Shown in pieces: positions 31,501 to 42,642 of a stretch of DNA of 64,000 nt. The stretch covers positions 1-64,000 of the forward strand of contig PS015421.1 of NCBI GenBank assembly GCA_048213135.1, read 5' to 3'. The notes under the pieces were generated by a model. It saw nothing but the letters and a program-made list of their open reading frames with translations. It was not told the origin of the DNA and did not search any database. The position numbers and the translations under genes are program-made. Numbering within the stretch: position 1 is the first letter of the stretch; each line of letters begins with the position of its first letter. Source of the DNA: Reclinomonas americana ATCC 50394. Taxonomy: Eukaryota > Jakobida > Jakobea > Jakobida.

Positions 31501-34353
31501 CAGTGTCCACTTCTGTCGACGATGAACGCTGATGAGCACGGCAGCAGTCGGCGACAGCGGAAGTAAAAAAAAGACACTGCCCCACCTTTGGCCGTCTGCC
31601 AAACGGACTTGCTCGGGCGCACGGCAATTGTCTCCACTTGTGGAATGTCATCGTCGCCAGCTGAGACTGTGCAGAAATGCAAGGTGAGCAACCTTGCGCG
31701 TCATTGGCGGCAACTCGATACGACGATCGCAACTGGTGCTGCAGCTGCTGGAGATGGTATCAGATTCAGCCTCGCCGTGCGAGTCTTGCCCTGACATGCA
31801 CAGGTCGTCGCCAGCGCTTGATTCTGCATGCTCAAACATGACGCGGCGCAGTTGCTGCGTGGGGCAAGTGGATGAGCCAATAGAGTGAATATGCATGAAA
31901 AACATGATCGACAGCGCACCGCTGAGGCCTCCTCCAGTGCAAACAAGCGTTCCTTGACACGATTCTGCGTGCACAAGCCGTCGGCATTGGAGGTCATCTG
32001 TTCGGCAAGGTCGTCCAGTCGCCGACTTCCGAGTTCGTCGTTCTTGATCTCGGAGGTGAACTGCGTTGCATGAGTACAAGGCAGTCCAGCTCAATCAAGC
32101 CTCAGATGACATAAAATACCTGTGCGTACCACAGTACGAGCTCGGCCTGATCCGGGAACTCGTCAAGCAGCCTCTTGAAACCCTCTTCGCACTTGCGTTC
32201 CTGCTCCCGTAGCGTCAGCAGGAGCGACAACACCCTGTCCTCTGTGTGCGCAAACAAGCAAGTCAGTCGAGCTGCTCACCAACGCGCATGCCCACCAACC
32301 AACATGACGCACCCCGTCCAGCCTGCTCCAATTGTCGCCACACGGACATGAGCACCACGTAGCACTGGCACCACTCTTGGTGCACGGCCGCCAGCCGCAC
32401 CCGGTACAGCTGACTCTTGAAGTTGACATCTTGCGCTAACGTGCTCACAATCTCGGCAACCACGCGCCGCATATCCACCGGCAACGTTGCCTCCATGTCG
32501 TTGCGTGCGGCAATGTCGGCAATCATCTGCTGCGCCTGTTTCACATCCGTGTCGAAGCTCCACATGTACAGTGCGCTCAGCAGCGCCACACAGTCGGCCT
32601 GATTCACATTCTCCGCAAAGTTCATGCGCCCTGTTGACGGCACTGTGCGTGAGGCACACACGCGACATACATGCGCACAAGTACACGCAAACACAAACAC
32701 ACAAACCAAGCTCGAAAATGTCCATGGCACGGTTCCACGGATCGGATGCCGACACAGGTGGGAGTCTGGCGGCCAGCTCCACCGACCACACATTCGGGAA
32801 GAGTCTCTTCAGATCTGCCTCCAGGTTCTCTGCGCTGGCACTGCTGCCGCCACTCAGCGCACCGCGCTGCACGAGTTAAAAAAGAGGCGATGAGGGATTA
32901 TGGAGGAAGGAAAGGGCAGCCAGTCACGAACACACCAGGTATCGTGCAGTCGGACTCGACAAGTCCGCGAGACTTGACGACGACGACGACGCAGCAGTGG
33001 AGGCCGAGCTGCGCACCACGGTGGCCGCAAAGGCGTCCATGTGCCGACAAACGTATCGGTATCGCAGGTGGGTGGCCAGCAGGCCGCACACACATCCCAG
33101 GCACAGCCCGCCGACCGCCACTGCCGCCTGCGTGAGCCACGACGACGAGAGGAGCAGGCGAGCGGTGGTGGGCACGAGAGCCAGATACACGCCCGCGCAA
33201 GCAGCCAGTGTCACCGCGGCGCACAAGGCGGCGGCCAGCGGCGCCGACACCCGTCCGTGCACCGGCAAGTACTTGAGCACGCCGATGAAGAGCAGCAGCG
33301 CGCCGAGCGCAGCCGCCACCATGTGCACCAGCGGCAGTGCGTCGGCCACAAACGTGTGCGTCACCGCCAGCAGCACGCGCAGCACGTTGAGGGCGGCAAT
33401 GTAGCGGCCGCTGAGGATGCCGGAGGACCAGAGACGGGAGGTTGGCTTGAAGTCCAGCGAGCTGGCAGAAGAAGAAAGGTGAGGGGGAGAGGGGAGAGGG
33501 AAGGGGGGAGGGAGAGAGAGGGAAGGGGGAAGAGAAGAGAGAGAGAGAAGGACGGAAGGAGGGAAGAAATAGAAGAGGAGGGAAGAAAGAGATAGAAGAG
33601 GAGGGAAAACAGACAGAGGAGAGGCGAGCGAGAGAGAGGCACAGTGTGAAGACGCAACAGCAGTGGCACAATGCAGCCGAGTGTGGCGAGCAGCAGGGAG
33701 AGAACGAGCCCAACGGCGCCAAGGAAGACATTACTCGGATCGTTGCATCCTGTGGCATGTGAGGTGAGTAGACGCGAGGGAGAGGGAGAGAGGAAGAGAA
33801 CAGCGCAACTCCACGACGTGGAATGCACAGTGGCGCTGAGGTGTTGCAGTGTGCGATAGTCGCAATGCAGTGGGCGAATCAACAGCAGCACCACTGCAGT
33901 CAGTAGCGGTCCCACCGCCAGTGCCAGCTGTCGCCATTTCGTCACACGTGAGTGAGAGTGAGAGAGACAAGAGAAAACAGGCAAAGACGACGCACCAGAA
34001 ATCGAACGACGACTTGTCGGATTCGTGAGTTTGGTTGTTCGGTGGTCGCCGTCTGCTGCGTGTTGCGGCACTGGCGCCACACCAGAAAAAGAAGCAGTGT
34101 GACAGACACCGCGGCAAAGACCCACGCCACGTACAAGCGCGATATCGACATCTGCCCAAATCGAAAAACAATCATCAGCGCGCATGTTGTAACGATATGC
34201 ATTGGTGAGTATTGCACATACCATTTGCGGCAGCAGAGTCGCGCCAGTGAATAGGCTCTCGCTGGCACCGCTGGGGAACACGGACGGCACGAACACTTGG
34301 GCCAGCACGCTCAAGTGCAGCCACGCGAACGCCGCAGCGTCGAGCGGGGTTAT
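25572..34353 (-). CDS. TmcB-like membrane protein with three PAS domains and a degenerate class III cyclase domain
   Basis: About 35 short exons on one strand. N-terminal TM exons (34353-32945) include ITPLDAAAFAWLHLSVLAQV, VAWVFAAVSVTLLLFLVWRQ and VFLGAVGLVLSLLLATLGCI. A TPR-like cytosolic block of the tiny-macrocysts (TmcB) type follows (LLSALYMWSFDTDVKQAQQM; AELVLWYAQ/FTSEIKNDEL). Then Ser-rich exons, further TM and ectodomain exons (ALWVLLIMTAACLVAILFVF; NIFFRACCIVLVAFVATACM). Three PAS domains follow: GIIEFANRMVTRVLGYAADN; GLIYTDTQGIVQEVNEAAVQ with LVPAPHSERHDS/YLAQYLS; and WTDENGEVEWCNMGVPRLLG. The C-terminal class III cyclase fold has SAFDRLVKQHNIERVKTIG, FRIGVNTGPVTSGIVAGLIR, FDLYG/DSVNMASRMES and VKGIGMVSSYVL. 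Both metal-binding Asp positions are replaced (see findings). The 5' end above 34353 is not resolved. Presumed role: a membrane sensor feeding a cyclase-like output. Confidence 0.75.
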
Positions 34354-35235
34354 CTGCGGAGGCACACGAAAAAGCATTGCAATGAATATCAAATCGCGTA
34401 ACCAGTTGTGAGAGGGAGAGAGAGAGAGTGGTGCGAGAGACAAGTCAGGAGTGGTGGTGACCAACGTCGTGTACGGTGTTGCGAGGGGAGAGATGATGCG
34501 CACGCGCTAAGGCGGGGTAGAGGCAGTAAAATTCTTTTGCGGCGCGAAAAATGAATCTGCCAAAGTCGTCGTCGATCTTTGCGACCACGAGGTGCACGCA
34601 ACAGAGGAAAACAGTGGCCGCTGTCGATGCAGCTGCGCCAGCTGCTGGCAGAACTTGCCCACGGAGCCTGTCATGACGCGAAGACCGAGAGACAACCAAC
34701 GGCCGAAATCCACACAAGCGTGGCGAGTCTGTCGCACACACACACGCACGCACAGACACGAACACACACAAAAAGATCGCTTCAGTGCATGCAGGGTCCC
34801 CACACACACGCAGAGTGAGTCACTCAAACGATCACTGGCCGAGCAAGACGAAGTCACGCAAGTCGGAAAACTCACCAAGAACGGAGACTGTCTTGGCTCA
34901 CCACTCCGGAGTAAAAAAACGGGTGACAAGTTCCTGTTTCCTGTCGTAGGAGACGTTGAAGACGGCACGTTCCTCCCGGAGATTGATCGTGTGAACAATG
35001 TGCGTTCGGTCACGGAAGTTTCCGCCACACATGAGCACTGGAGTTAGTATGCAATGGCGATGTGTGGCATGAGTGGGCGACGGATAAAGGGAGAACAGAG
35101 AGACACGAATGCGGAGGGTGAAAAAACATCCTCCACACCGCGACGCGTGAATGACGCAGCGATGTTGAGGAAAAGCAATTGATTGAAAAACCATTCAATC
35201 AATTTTTCAACAGCAACTTAGCAGGTGTGGAGTGC
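34354..35235 (-). other. unresolved 5' part of the TmcB-PAS-cyclase gene
   Basis: Exon-like minus-strand pieces occur, such as MTGSVGKFCQQLAQLHRQRP followed by a possible GTTGCGTG donor (about 34595), and NFRDRTHIVHTINLREERAV (near 35000), but the joins cannot be fixed. The start codon of the large gene probably lies here. Confidence 0.4.
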
Positions 35236-36553
35236 TCAACGACGGCCACCGCCGCCACCGAGCAGTGCGAGTAAGAAGAGGAACAGATTGGCAACTGTGG
35301 AACGAGGCAGAGAAATGGAGGAGGGAGATCGGAAAATGCACGGTGAGTAAAATGATTGGAAATACCGGCAGTTTCCCGCCAATGATGACGCCTCCTCCCC
35401 CCGCACTCACCATCCAGGTACAGCGACACCGCCGGCATCACCCATTCGTCGAGATTGTTGGAGTACTGATGCAGGAGCAGGGAGGTGTCGTAGAGAATGT
35501 AGAGACTGAAGATGATGGAGCCGGCCAGGCTGATGGCAAAGTAGACCCACGAGCCCAGCGGCACCACCAGCTGAATAAACAGCGTAATGATGAGCGCCAT
35601 GCTGGCAACAAACAGCGCCGGGCCCTGTGACAGAAGCGGCGAAACCGATGAGAGTCAGCAGTGGTCACAGGCATTGCGCATGCTGATCATGCGAAGCCAC
35701 CACGCAACGAGGAACGAGAAGTCCTTTTTCGTGATCAGCACGAACGCAGTCAGTCCAACAAAGATGAGCGCCGTTACGATGAATGCCTATGTGATCACCA
35801 CCCCGCAAGGTGAGCAACAGCGACATAATCAGCGCATCGAAAAGCGTCTGCGGTACCTCCAGCACGACTTTGGTGTCGTAATGCGCGGCGATAAAGGCCA
35901 CCATCCATGAGAATGCCTGACAAATGGCACGTGAGCTCCCAATCAATCACATTTTACGCAAGCATGGACACGTACAAATGTCCACACAAACAGGAGAATG
36001 CCGTTCCACGGCGCCTGCAAAAAACATACAGGAGGCGGACAGCGTCAGCAACTACTACTGATCACAACGCATCGAGGTTTCCCGCTCGCACACCTTCTTC
36101 CTCACGTAGATGAGCACAAAGAGAAGCACAAGTGTGACGACCCATGACGTCCAGAACATCCAGTTCTGTGGACGACCAATCAAAAAAAGTTCATCGAACA
36201 AAAACAACACAGAGGAACGACGGAACACGCACCGCGCGAAGCGCCCAATTCCGAGCGCCAGGTCTGCAGAAATCAATCAATCAACTAACGGAAGCAGCCA
36301 CTCCTGCGCGGTAATCGCCCTACAAAGCACGCAACGAGAAGAGCAGAATGCAGCTGATGCCGATCGTCAGCGACAACATGAGGAGCAGGACCGTGTATAC
36401 GCGCTGCGATGCCGACACCACGGTGAGCGTGTGGGGGTCAATACGGTCACGCGAAACGACAAGGCGGCTCACCACAATGAATGCTGAGGATCCGGAGGAC
36501 GACGACAACGACAACGACAACGACGACGATGCAAGTGAGCAAATACCGCCCAA
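35236..36553 (-). CDS. LFG/TMBIM (Bax inhibitor-1 superfamily) membrane protein
   Basis: Six to seven TM helices in phase-joined exons: VYTVLLLMLSLTIGISCILL, NWMFWTSWVVTLVLLFVLIY with VRKK, APWNGILLFVWTF, AFSWMVAFIAAHYDTKVVLE, AFIVTALIFVGLTAFVLITK then KDFSFL/GPALFVASMALIITLF, IQLVVPLGSWVYFAISLAGS, IIFSLYILYDTSLLLHQYSN, SLYLD and NLFLFLLALLGG. The TKKDFSFLGP and YDTSLLL motifs are characteristic. Introns at about 36330 and at 35625-35708 start GTTGCGTG; the latter makes the conserved DFSFLGP. Family role: ER/Golgi/plasma-membrane calcium leak and cell-death suppression. The start is uncertain because the N-terminal Ser-rich exon abuts a gap. Confidence 0.87.
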
Positions 36554-37170
36554 TCGATTTCACCGAAGCAGAGGAAAAACAGCAGAGGAAAAACAGCAGA
36601 AGAGNNNNNNNNNNNNNNNNNNNNNNNNNNNNNNNNNNNNNNNNNNNNNNNNNNNNNNNNNNNNNNNNNNNNNNNNNNNNNNNNNNNNNNNNNNNNNNNN
36701 NNNNNNNNNNNNNNNNNNNNNNNNNNNNNNNNNNNNNNNNNNNNNNNNNNNNNNNNNNNNNNNNNNNNNNNNNNNNNNNNNNNNNNNNNNNNNNNNNNNN
36801 NNNNNNNNNNNNNNNNNNNNNNNNNNNNNNNNNNNNNNNNNNNNNNNNNNNNNNNNNNNNNNNNNNNNNNNNNNNNNNNNNNNNNNNNNNNNNNNNNNNN
36901 NNNNNNNNNNNNNNNNNNNNNNNNNNNNNNNNNNNNNNNNNNNNNNNNNNNNNNNNNNNNNNNNNNNNNNNNNNNNNNNNNNNNNNNNNNNNNNNNNNNN
37001 NNNNNNNNNNNNNNNNNNNNNNNNNNNNNNNNNNNNNNNNNNNNNNNNNNNNNNNNNNNNNNNNNNNNNNNNNNNNNNNNNNNNNNNNNNNNNNNNNNNN
37101 NNNNNNNNNNNNNNNNNNNNNNNNNNNNNNNNNNNNNNNNNNNNNNNNNNNNNNNNNNNNNNNNNNNNNN

Positions 37171-37512
37171 CGAGTGGAGAGGAATGGAGCAGAGTGCACG
37201 AGTGGAGAGGGATGGAGCAGAGTGCACGAGTGGAGAGGGATGGAGCAGAGTGCAGCGAGTGGAGAGGGACGGAGCAGAGTGCACGAGTGGAGAGGGATAG
37301 AGCAGAGTGCTCGAGTGGAGAGGGATGGAGCAGAGTGCAGCGAGTGGAGAGGGATGAAGCAGAGTGCACGAGTGGAGAGGGATGGAGCAGAGTGCACGAG
37401 TGGAGAGGGATGGAGCAGAGTGCAGCGAGTGGAGAGGAATGGAGCAGAGCGCACGAGTGGAGAGGGATGGAGCAGAGTGCACGAGTGGAGAGGAATGGAA
37501 CAGAGTGCACTG
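37171..37512. repeat. 28-29 bp minisatellite, about 12 copies
   Basis: Unit CGAGTGGAGAGGGATGGAGC plus AGAGTGCA(G). Copies differ by single bases or a one-base insertion. The array starts at the 566-N gap 36605-37170, so the true array is longer. A stray unit recurs at 37624, next to a second copy of CACTGCACCYTTCTYGGCCC. The minus strand is open through it in all copies seen, but the one-base length changes shift frame, so I do not call it coding. Confidence 0.95.
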
Positions 37513-37639
37513 CACCCTTCTCGGCCCGTGGCAGAAGCAGCAAAGGAAAAACAGCCAGAGGAATAGCGACCTCTACACCAAGGAAAGTAAAGCGAGTGCA
37601 AATAGCGACGAAGGCAGCGCGCAGCGAGTGGAGAGGATG

Positions 37640-38397
37640 CACTGCACCTTTCTTGGCCCGTGACATATGATCGGCCACGTACGCGTTGCGCTGCGCCTCT
37701 GGATCCCACTCCGGCTGCCGTCCGTGCCCACCACCACCACCACCACCGCCTCCACCACCACCTCCGCCTCCGCCTCCACTCGGATCTTTCGGTGGGTGCG
37801 GATCAGCAGGCGGGTACGGATACGGCGGCGGTGGCCCGACATTGTGATAGGGCGCCTGCGCGTGCGCCGCCTACAGCATCGCACTCAAAGCAGTCAGAGC
37901 CAAGTACTCTCTCCTTGCCTCCCTCCCGACTCCCTCACACGCCTTTACGGGTTCCGTCGGCAGACCTAGCGAATCCAGTACGTAACCACGCGCGACACTC
38001 ACATCGCCACCGGCAGCCTGCAGCAGCTCATGGAGGACGGGGGGGTCGACCTGCGGGAACTCGCGATGGAGAGCCTCCACTGGATGCACCTGCAATCAAA
38101 GATGAGATGGATCGCCACATAAGAGGTGCGAAGAGTGACTCACGGGAACGTGCTGTTGCTCGTAGGCAGGAGGAGGAGGTGCGGGGTATGGATATGCGTA
38201 GGCGGCTTGTGGAGGTGCGCCTGGTGGATGAGGTGGAGGAGGAGCGGCGGCATATGGAGCCGGAGGTGCGGAGGGCGCAGATGATTGCTGTCAGAGTGTG
38301 AGTGCGCGCGCATGTGTGTGAGGGGGAGAGTGTGTGTAAGCGCACACCGGTACTGCTGCTCGTGCCGCGACTGCAGCCAGAGGCCAAGGAGATGCCA
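37640..38397 (-). CDS. CUE-domain protein, Pro/Tyr/Gly-rich; 3' end unresolved
   Basis: Start at 38397, MASPWPLAAVAARAAVP, then QSSAPSAPPAPYAAAPPPPH...PPPAYEQQHVP, then a CUE domain VHPVEALHREFPQVDPPVLH with ELLQAAGGDVSVARGYVLDS (F-P and LL-x-x-G-G-D motifs). After an intron come PPPPYPYPPADPHPP, a polyglycine run and GRQPEWDPEAQRNAYVADHM. All joins are phase 0. CUE domains bind ubiquitin. After DHM the frame continues into unique and then minisatellite sequence; the true end is not clear. The start lies 167 bp downstream of the PIG-P stop, same strand. Confidence 0.72.
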
Positions 38398-38563
38398 TTG
38401 TGATTCACTGACGATGATGATGATGATGACGCGTGTGTGCGTCAATCTCTGTTCTCACTCTCTTCTCCCGTAAGAGCGCGCGAGCGAGTGTGTGATAGAG
38501 CCGTTCACACTGCGCGACTGTGGCGTGAATGCGAGGATCCTTGGCGTGTCCGGCTGCGTGTCA

Positions 38564-39557
38564 TTAGCGACGTTGTCGGAGAAACGTCAGCTGGGAGACC
38601 ACTGCCAGTGGAACGTCGTAGGCGGGTGGGATGGCGCCGGCGGTGCGGCTCAACGAGGCAGCATCGCGGGCAAAGTCGGCGGCGGTGGTGAGAGTGGGTG
38701 GTGCGGGTCGAGAGAAGCAGTCTGCGTGGGGGGAGAGGTGAGGGGTAGAGGGGGGAAGGGAGGGTGGAGGGGAGGGGAGGAAGGGAGGAAGGAGGGAAGG
38801 CAGGAGAGGGTAGAGGGGAGGGGAGGGGAGAAGGAGAGAGAAGAGAGAAGAACAAGGAGCAAGGCACATGAGGAGAAAGCACAAGAGAGGAGAAGTGTGT
38901 GAAGGGCGAGGAGAGAAAAAGAAGGAGCAAGGCACATGGGGAGAAGGCAGAAAAGAGGAGAACTGTGTGGAGAGGCGAGGAGAGAAGAACAGCAAGGCAC
39001 ATGAGGAGAAAGCACCAGAGAGGAGAATTGTGTGCGAAGGGCGAGGAGAGAAGAACAAGGAGCAAGGCATATGAGGAGAAAGCAAGAGAGGAGAATTGTG
39101 TGCGAAGGGCGAGGAGAGAAGAACAAGGAACAAGGTACATGGAGAAGCCTGACATACACGCACACCGAGAGAGGGGAGGTGTGTGCCAAGGCCAGGAGAG
39201 AAGAACACACACTTCTCCCTATTCTCTCTCCCTCTCCTCTCCTCTCTCTTCTCTCACACCAGTAAACACCGCTCGATCACTGCCAGTCGCCGTCCGCAGC
39301 AGCACAATCGCCGCATAGACCAGAAAGTAGGCGACTGCAGCGAGCGCCACCAGCATCGGAATCGTGATGCTCCACTGCCTGCAAAGAAGAAAAAATCAAA
39401 CAAATGAGTGTCGCCATCAATCAGTAAAGAGGAAGCAGAGCGCGCAACTTATGCGGGTAATACGTGATGCCCCACGAGTGGAGAACCTCGTCAGGGACCC
39501 ATGTCCACACAAGGTACACCACTGGAGAGAAGACGGGAGAGGAGAGAGAGTGAGAGG

Positions 39558-39643
<86 letters not shown>

Positions 39644-39874
39644 NNNNNNNNNNNNNNNNNNNNTGAGTGACAGCGTGTGAGAGAGGAGAGTGTGTGTGTG
39701 AGTGAGTGAGTGAGTGAGTGAGCAAGAGTGACTGCACAAACCAAACAGTGTCCACGAGGCCATGTACACCGCCAGTGCCGTGTGCTCCGTCGACTCGTAG
39801 AACTTTGCACGTGGCAGCGACCGTGTGCATGAGAGCGGTGGCCCAGAGAGCGACGCCACCTCGCCAGCGTTCAT
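38564..39874 (-). CDS. PIGP: PIG-P, subunit of GPI N-acetylglucosaminyltransferase
   Basis: Subunit of the ER complex that starts GPI-anchor synthesis. Exon 1 MNAGEVASLSGPPLSCTRSL ending HTALAVYMASWTLF; exon 2 VVYLVWTWVPDEVLHSWGIT and YYPHK (the family's YLVWA-LPDE-LHSLGITYYP motif); exon 3 QWSITIPMLVALAAVAYFLV with YAAIVLL (second TM helix); last exon LTTAADFARDAASLSRTAGA, IPPAYDVPLAVVSQL ending at 38564. The exon 2 donor is GTTGCGCG (phase 2). The third intron is about 590 bp and contains a purine-rich tandem repeat; a 20-N gap (39644-39663) lies in intron 1 beside a TG repeat. The start is 36 bp from the divergent methyltransferase ATG. Confidence 0.9.
38849..39140. repeat. about 65-bp tandem repeat in a PIG-P intron
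   Basis: About five copies of GAGAAGAACAAGGAGCAAGG, CACATGAGGAGAAAGCA, and GAGAGGAGAATTGTGTG with CGAAGGGCGAG, one after another with small length changes. Confidence 0.85.
39564..39643. repeat. (TG)n microsatellite ending at a 20-N gap
   Basis: About 38 TG units, then the gap 39644-39663. It lies in the first PIG-P intron. Confidence 0.95.
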
Positions 39875-39910
39875 TCTATGGAAGCAGGACAACACGAAGT
39901 CGTTTGAAAG

Positions 39911-40690
39911 ATGAACAACGCAAAGAGGTTCCTTGTGCGCAACCGCGAGAATGGCGACTTGAACCAGGTGAACTGCGATGTGCCTGTGCAGTGCGCACGC
40001 GCGTGTGCTCATCTCTCCCTGTGTGTAGTACTGGTACAGTGAGAGCACGATTGCTGCGCTGGCTGCGGAGGCTGAGGAGCACTGTGGTGGTGGTGGTGTG
40101 GCGGCGTTTGTGTCGACGCCGAGTGTGTTCTTTGCGTTGGCGGAGGACAGCGCGTTGCGGCAGCGATCGTGGTTGTTGGATGTTACGCGCGCGGGAAAAA
40201 AACACGTTGTTGTTGTTGTTGTTGGTGCTTAGTCGTTGACTTGTATGTGTGTAGATTGACGACAAGTGGGCGGCACTGCCTCAGTTTGTGCACTATGACT
40301 TTCGGGAACCGGTGGCCATGTCGGCGTCGCTGGCCGGCTCGTGCGATATGATTGTCATTGATCCGCCATTCATCACGCGCGATGTGTGGGAAAAGTACGC
40401 GGAGACGGCGAACTTTCTGGCCAAGCGCGATCCAGTGACAGGCAACAGTTGCGTGGCAAGTGTGGATGATGCAGTCGCTCTTGCTGACTCGCGATCTCCT
40501 GTGCTCAGTCACCGCCAAGATCCTGTTGTCGACAATCCAGGAGAATGTCGAGATGATGAGCGAGCTGCTGGCGGTGCGGCCGTTGGCGTTCAAGCCCTCG
40601 ATTCCCAACCTGGTGTACCAGTACGTGCTGTACGCCAACTACGACTCGAGTAGGTTTAGTGAGCGCAATCCAGAGGTACCCGAGGATTGA
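39911..40690 (+). CDS. EEF1AKMT1: EEF1AKMT1-like (N6AMT2) lysine methyltransferase
   Basis: Start MNNAKRFLVRNRENGDLNQ, joined to YWYSESTIAALAAEAEEHCG, VAAFVSTPSVFFALAED, WLLD, IDDKWAALPQFVHYDFREPV, CDMIVIDPPFITRDVWEKYA (the DPPF catalytic motif), NFLAKRDPVTGN, ITAKILLSTIQENVEMMSEL and NLVYQYVLYANYDSS to a stop at 40690. The order L-NQ-WYS, FDYDK-like LLDIDDKW, DPPF and K-ILLST matches the family that methylates elongation factor 1A. Intron 40448-40508 (61 nt) has donor GTTGCGTGG, an internal CTGACT branch-like site and acceptor CTCAG; the preceding intron starts GTTACGCG. Divergent from PIG-P by 36 bp. Length about 220 residues, normal. Confidence 0.9.
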
Positions 40691-41475
40691 CGACGGGAGA
40701 GAGAGAGAGAGAGAGGCAGAGTTGAGAAGTACATTCTTGCTTGTGTGTGTTGATGAGAGGAAGGGAGGATAGAGGGTCGCGAGTGCGGGAAGAAGAGGCG
40801 CACACTTTATCCTGAGGTCTCCGAGGAGAGGAAGAGAGAGAGAGACGCAGAGTAGGGCGCTCTCTCTCCCTCTCTCTCACTGGCATGTGTTGATCCGACG
40901 GTGGGCGGAGAGAAGGTCACGAGTGCGGGAAGAAGAGGCACACGCTTTATCCAGAGGTCCCCGAGGATTGACACACGTACGGCACGAGAAGGGGAGAGAG
41001 AGGCAGAGTTAGTCGTACACTCTCTTGCATGTGGTTCCGAGGGGTGAGAGAACGTCACGATCGCGTGCGTGCACTGGCGAACGCCTCAGTGAGCACAATC
41101 CAGAGGCCCCGAGGGTTGACGGGGAAGAGAAAGAGGCAGAGTAAGTAGTACACNNNNNNNNNNNNNNNNNNNNNNNNNNNNNNNNNNNNNNNNNNNNNNN
41201 NNNNNNNNNNNNNNNNNNNNNNNNNNNNNNNNNNNNNNNNNNNNNNNNNNTCTCTTGCGTGATTCGTGGAAGGGAGGAGAGAAGGTCACGAGTGCGGGAA
41301 GAAGAGGCGCTTAATCCACAGGACCCCGAGAATTGACACGCGCACTGCACGAGAGGGGAGAGAGGCAGGGCAGTACTTTCTCTTGCGTGTGTTGAACCGA
41401 GGGGTGAGAGAAGTGATGCACGCCTCGGTGAGCACAATCCAGAGGTTTCTGAGGATTGAGAGAGCGAGAGGAGGC
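40655..41475. repeat. degenerate tandem copies of the methyltransferase 3' end
   Basis: The last coding bases of the methyltransferase (GAGCGCAATCCAGAGGTACC plus CGAGGATTGA) recur in altered form at about 40810 (TATCCTGAGGTCTCCGAGGA), 40948 (TATCCAGAGGTCCCCGAGGA), 41092 (GAGCACAATCCAGAGGCCCC), 41311 (AATCCACAGGACCCCGAGAA) and 41430 (GAGCACAATCCAGAGGTTTC). Each is followed by a GA-rich run and a CTCTTGCRTGTGTTGA phrase and, in several, by CGAGTGCGGGAAGAAGAGGC. Period about 110-150 bp. Two N gaps (41154-41250, 41480-41571) interrupt the array. Confidence 0.85.
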
Positions 41476-41597
41476 CGGGNNNNNNNNNNNNNNNNNNNNN
41501 NNNNNNNNNNNNNNNNNNNNNNNNNNNNNNNNNNNNNNNNNNNNNNNNNNNNNNNNNNNNNNNNNNNNNNNTAGTACACTTTTCCTTGTTTGTGAGG

Positions 41598-42286
41598 TCA
41601 CGATCGCGTTCGTGCACTGGGGAAGAGGAGGCGCACGCGTGCGCGGATGCTGGCTCGGCGGGCGGCAGCCTCGCGCTGCCACTGTGCGTCGTCGTCGTCG
41701 GGCGTCCACAGTGGACCGAGCTGTGCGCCGAGCTCAGTAGTGACCGTCGGTGCCTGTAACACGGGGTGAGTGTCAATTAACAAGAGAAGTTAGTTGATGG
41801 TTTCACGCACCGGGCACGCCACGTGCATGATTGGAGCCGCCTGCGCAGTGAGCCGGTGAGCGAGTGAGGGCGGGCGGGAGAGCACTGCAGAAAAACGGTC
41901 TGTCATACCGCGTCTACAGGTTCGGCGGTAGCGGCTGACTCGAGAAACAGCCCGTCAAAGTCATGCTCCGCAGTTGTCCGTTTCGGCGAGGTCGGCAGCA
42001 GCAGAGACAGGCGCGGAGGTGGCGGTGACTCCCCAAACAACGAGTCGACTTCGATCGTGTCGGAGGGGGGTGAGTTGAAGTGGTGGTGGTGGTGGTGGTG
42101 GTGCGGTTGAAGTGTCGACATGCAGGACTTTGTGGTGGTGGTGGGAGGAGGAGGAGGAGGTGTAGGTGTAGGTGCTGGTGCGGGCGGTGGTGGTGGTGGG
42201 AGGAGGGAGCGTCGGCGTCGGGTGTGCATGGGAGCTGGGTGAGGGGGGACGACGAGTCGAAGGAATGGATTCGGTGTTTGCTTCAA
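41598..42286 (-). CDS. His/Pro-rich unrecognised protein
   Basis: Main exon (about 41912-42286) with a proline run, STLQPHHHHHHHHFNSPPSD, TIEVDSLFGESPPPPRLSLL and EHDFDGLFLESAATAEPVDA; then AAPIMHVACP and APTVTTELGAQLGPLWTPDD with a basic helical end RREAAARRASIRARVRLLF-like stretch and stop at 41598. The joins are phase 0 (donors GTATGAC and GTGCGTG). The paired DSLFGES and FDGLFLES motifs resemble short linear docking or trafficking motifs, but this is only a resemblance. Three in-frame Met codons make the start uncertain. Confidence 0.55.
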
Positions 42287-42642
42287 GTGGGTGGAATGGT
42301 GGTGGTGGTCGAGGATTGTGGGGTGGCGTGGCGTATGTTGGGCATGTTTGAGTGGTGTGATGTGCGTGTAGTCATGGTGGTGAGTTTAACTGCACACGGA
42401 GCCGGAGGCGGCGGAGAGTTTCGCGAAACAACCAATAGACTAATTTTTCGAGCAGTGTTTAGGATTGGCATCGCGCGTGCGTTGCAAGGGCGGAGTACTA
42501 GTGGAGGGCCAGATGCATGAGTCGGGATTCGCATGTTTGTCTGTGTCAGGCACTGGGGAGAAAGATGCGGAGTATTGCGCCGTTGTAATTGCATGCAGCT
42601 TTCAATCATGTGCACGTGATGCTGCATATTTGCAGGTGACCC
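42287..42642. other. no gene seen
   Basis: GT-rich to 42380, then ordinary complexity. No splice-bounded open frame with protein-like composition was found. Confidence 0.4.

Noticed and set aside
36469-37709. Minus-strand open frames of about 350-420 residues across the minisatellite
   Set aside because: The array unit length varies between 28 and 29 bp, the frames run through N, and no start or motif supports them. They are probably repeat shadows.
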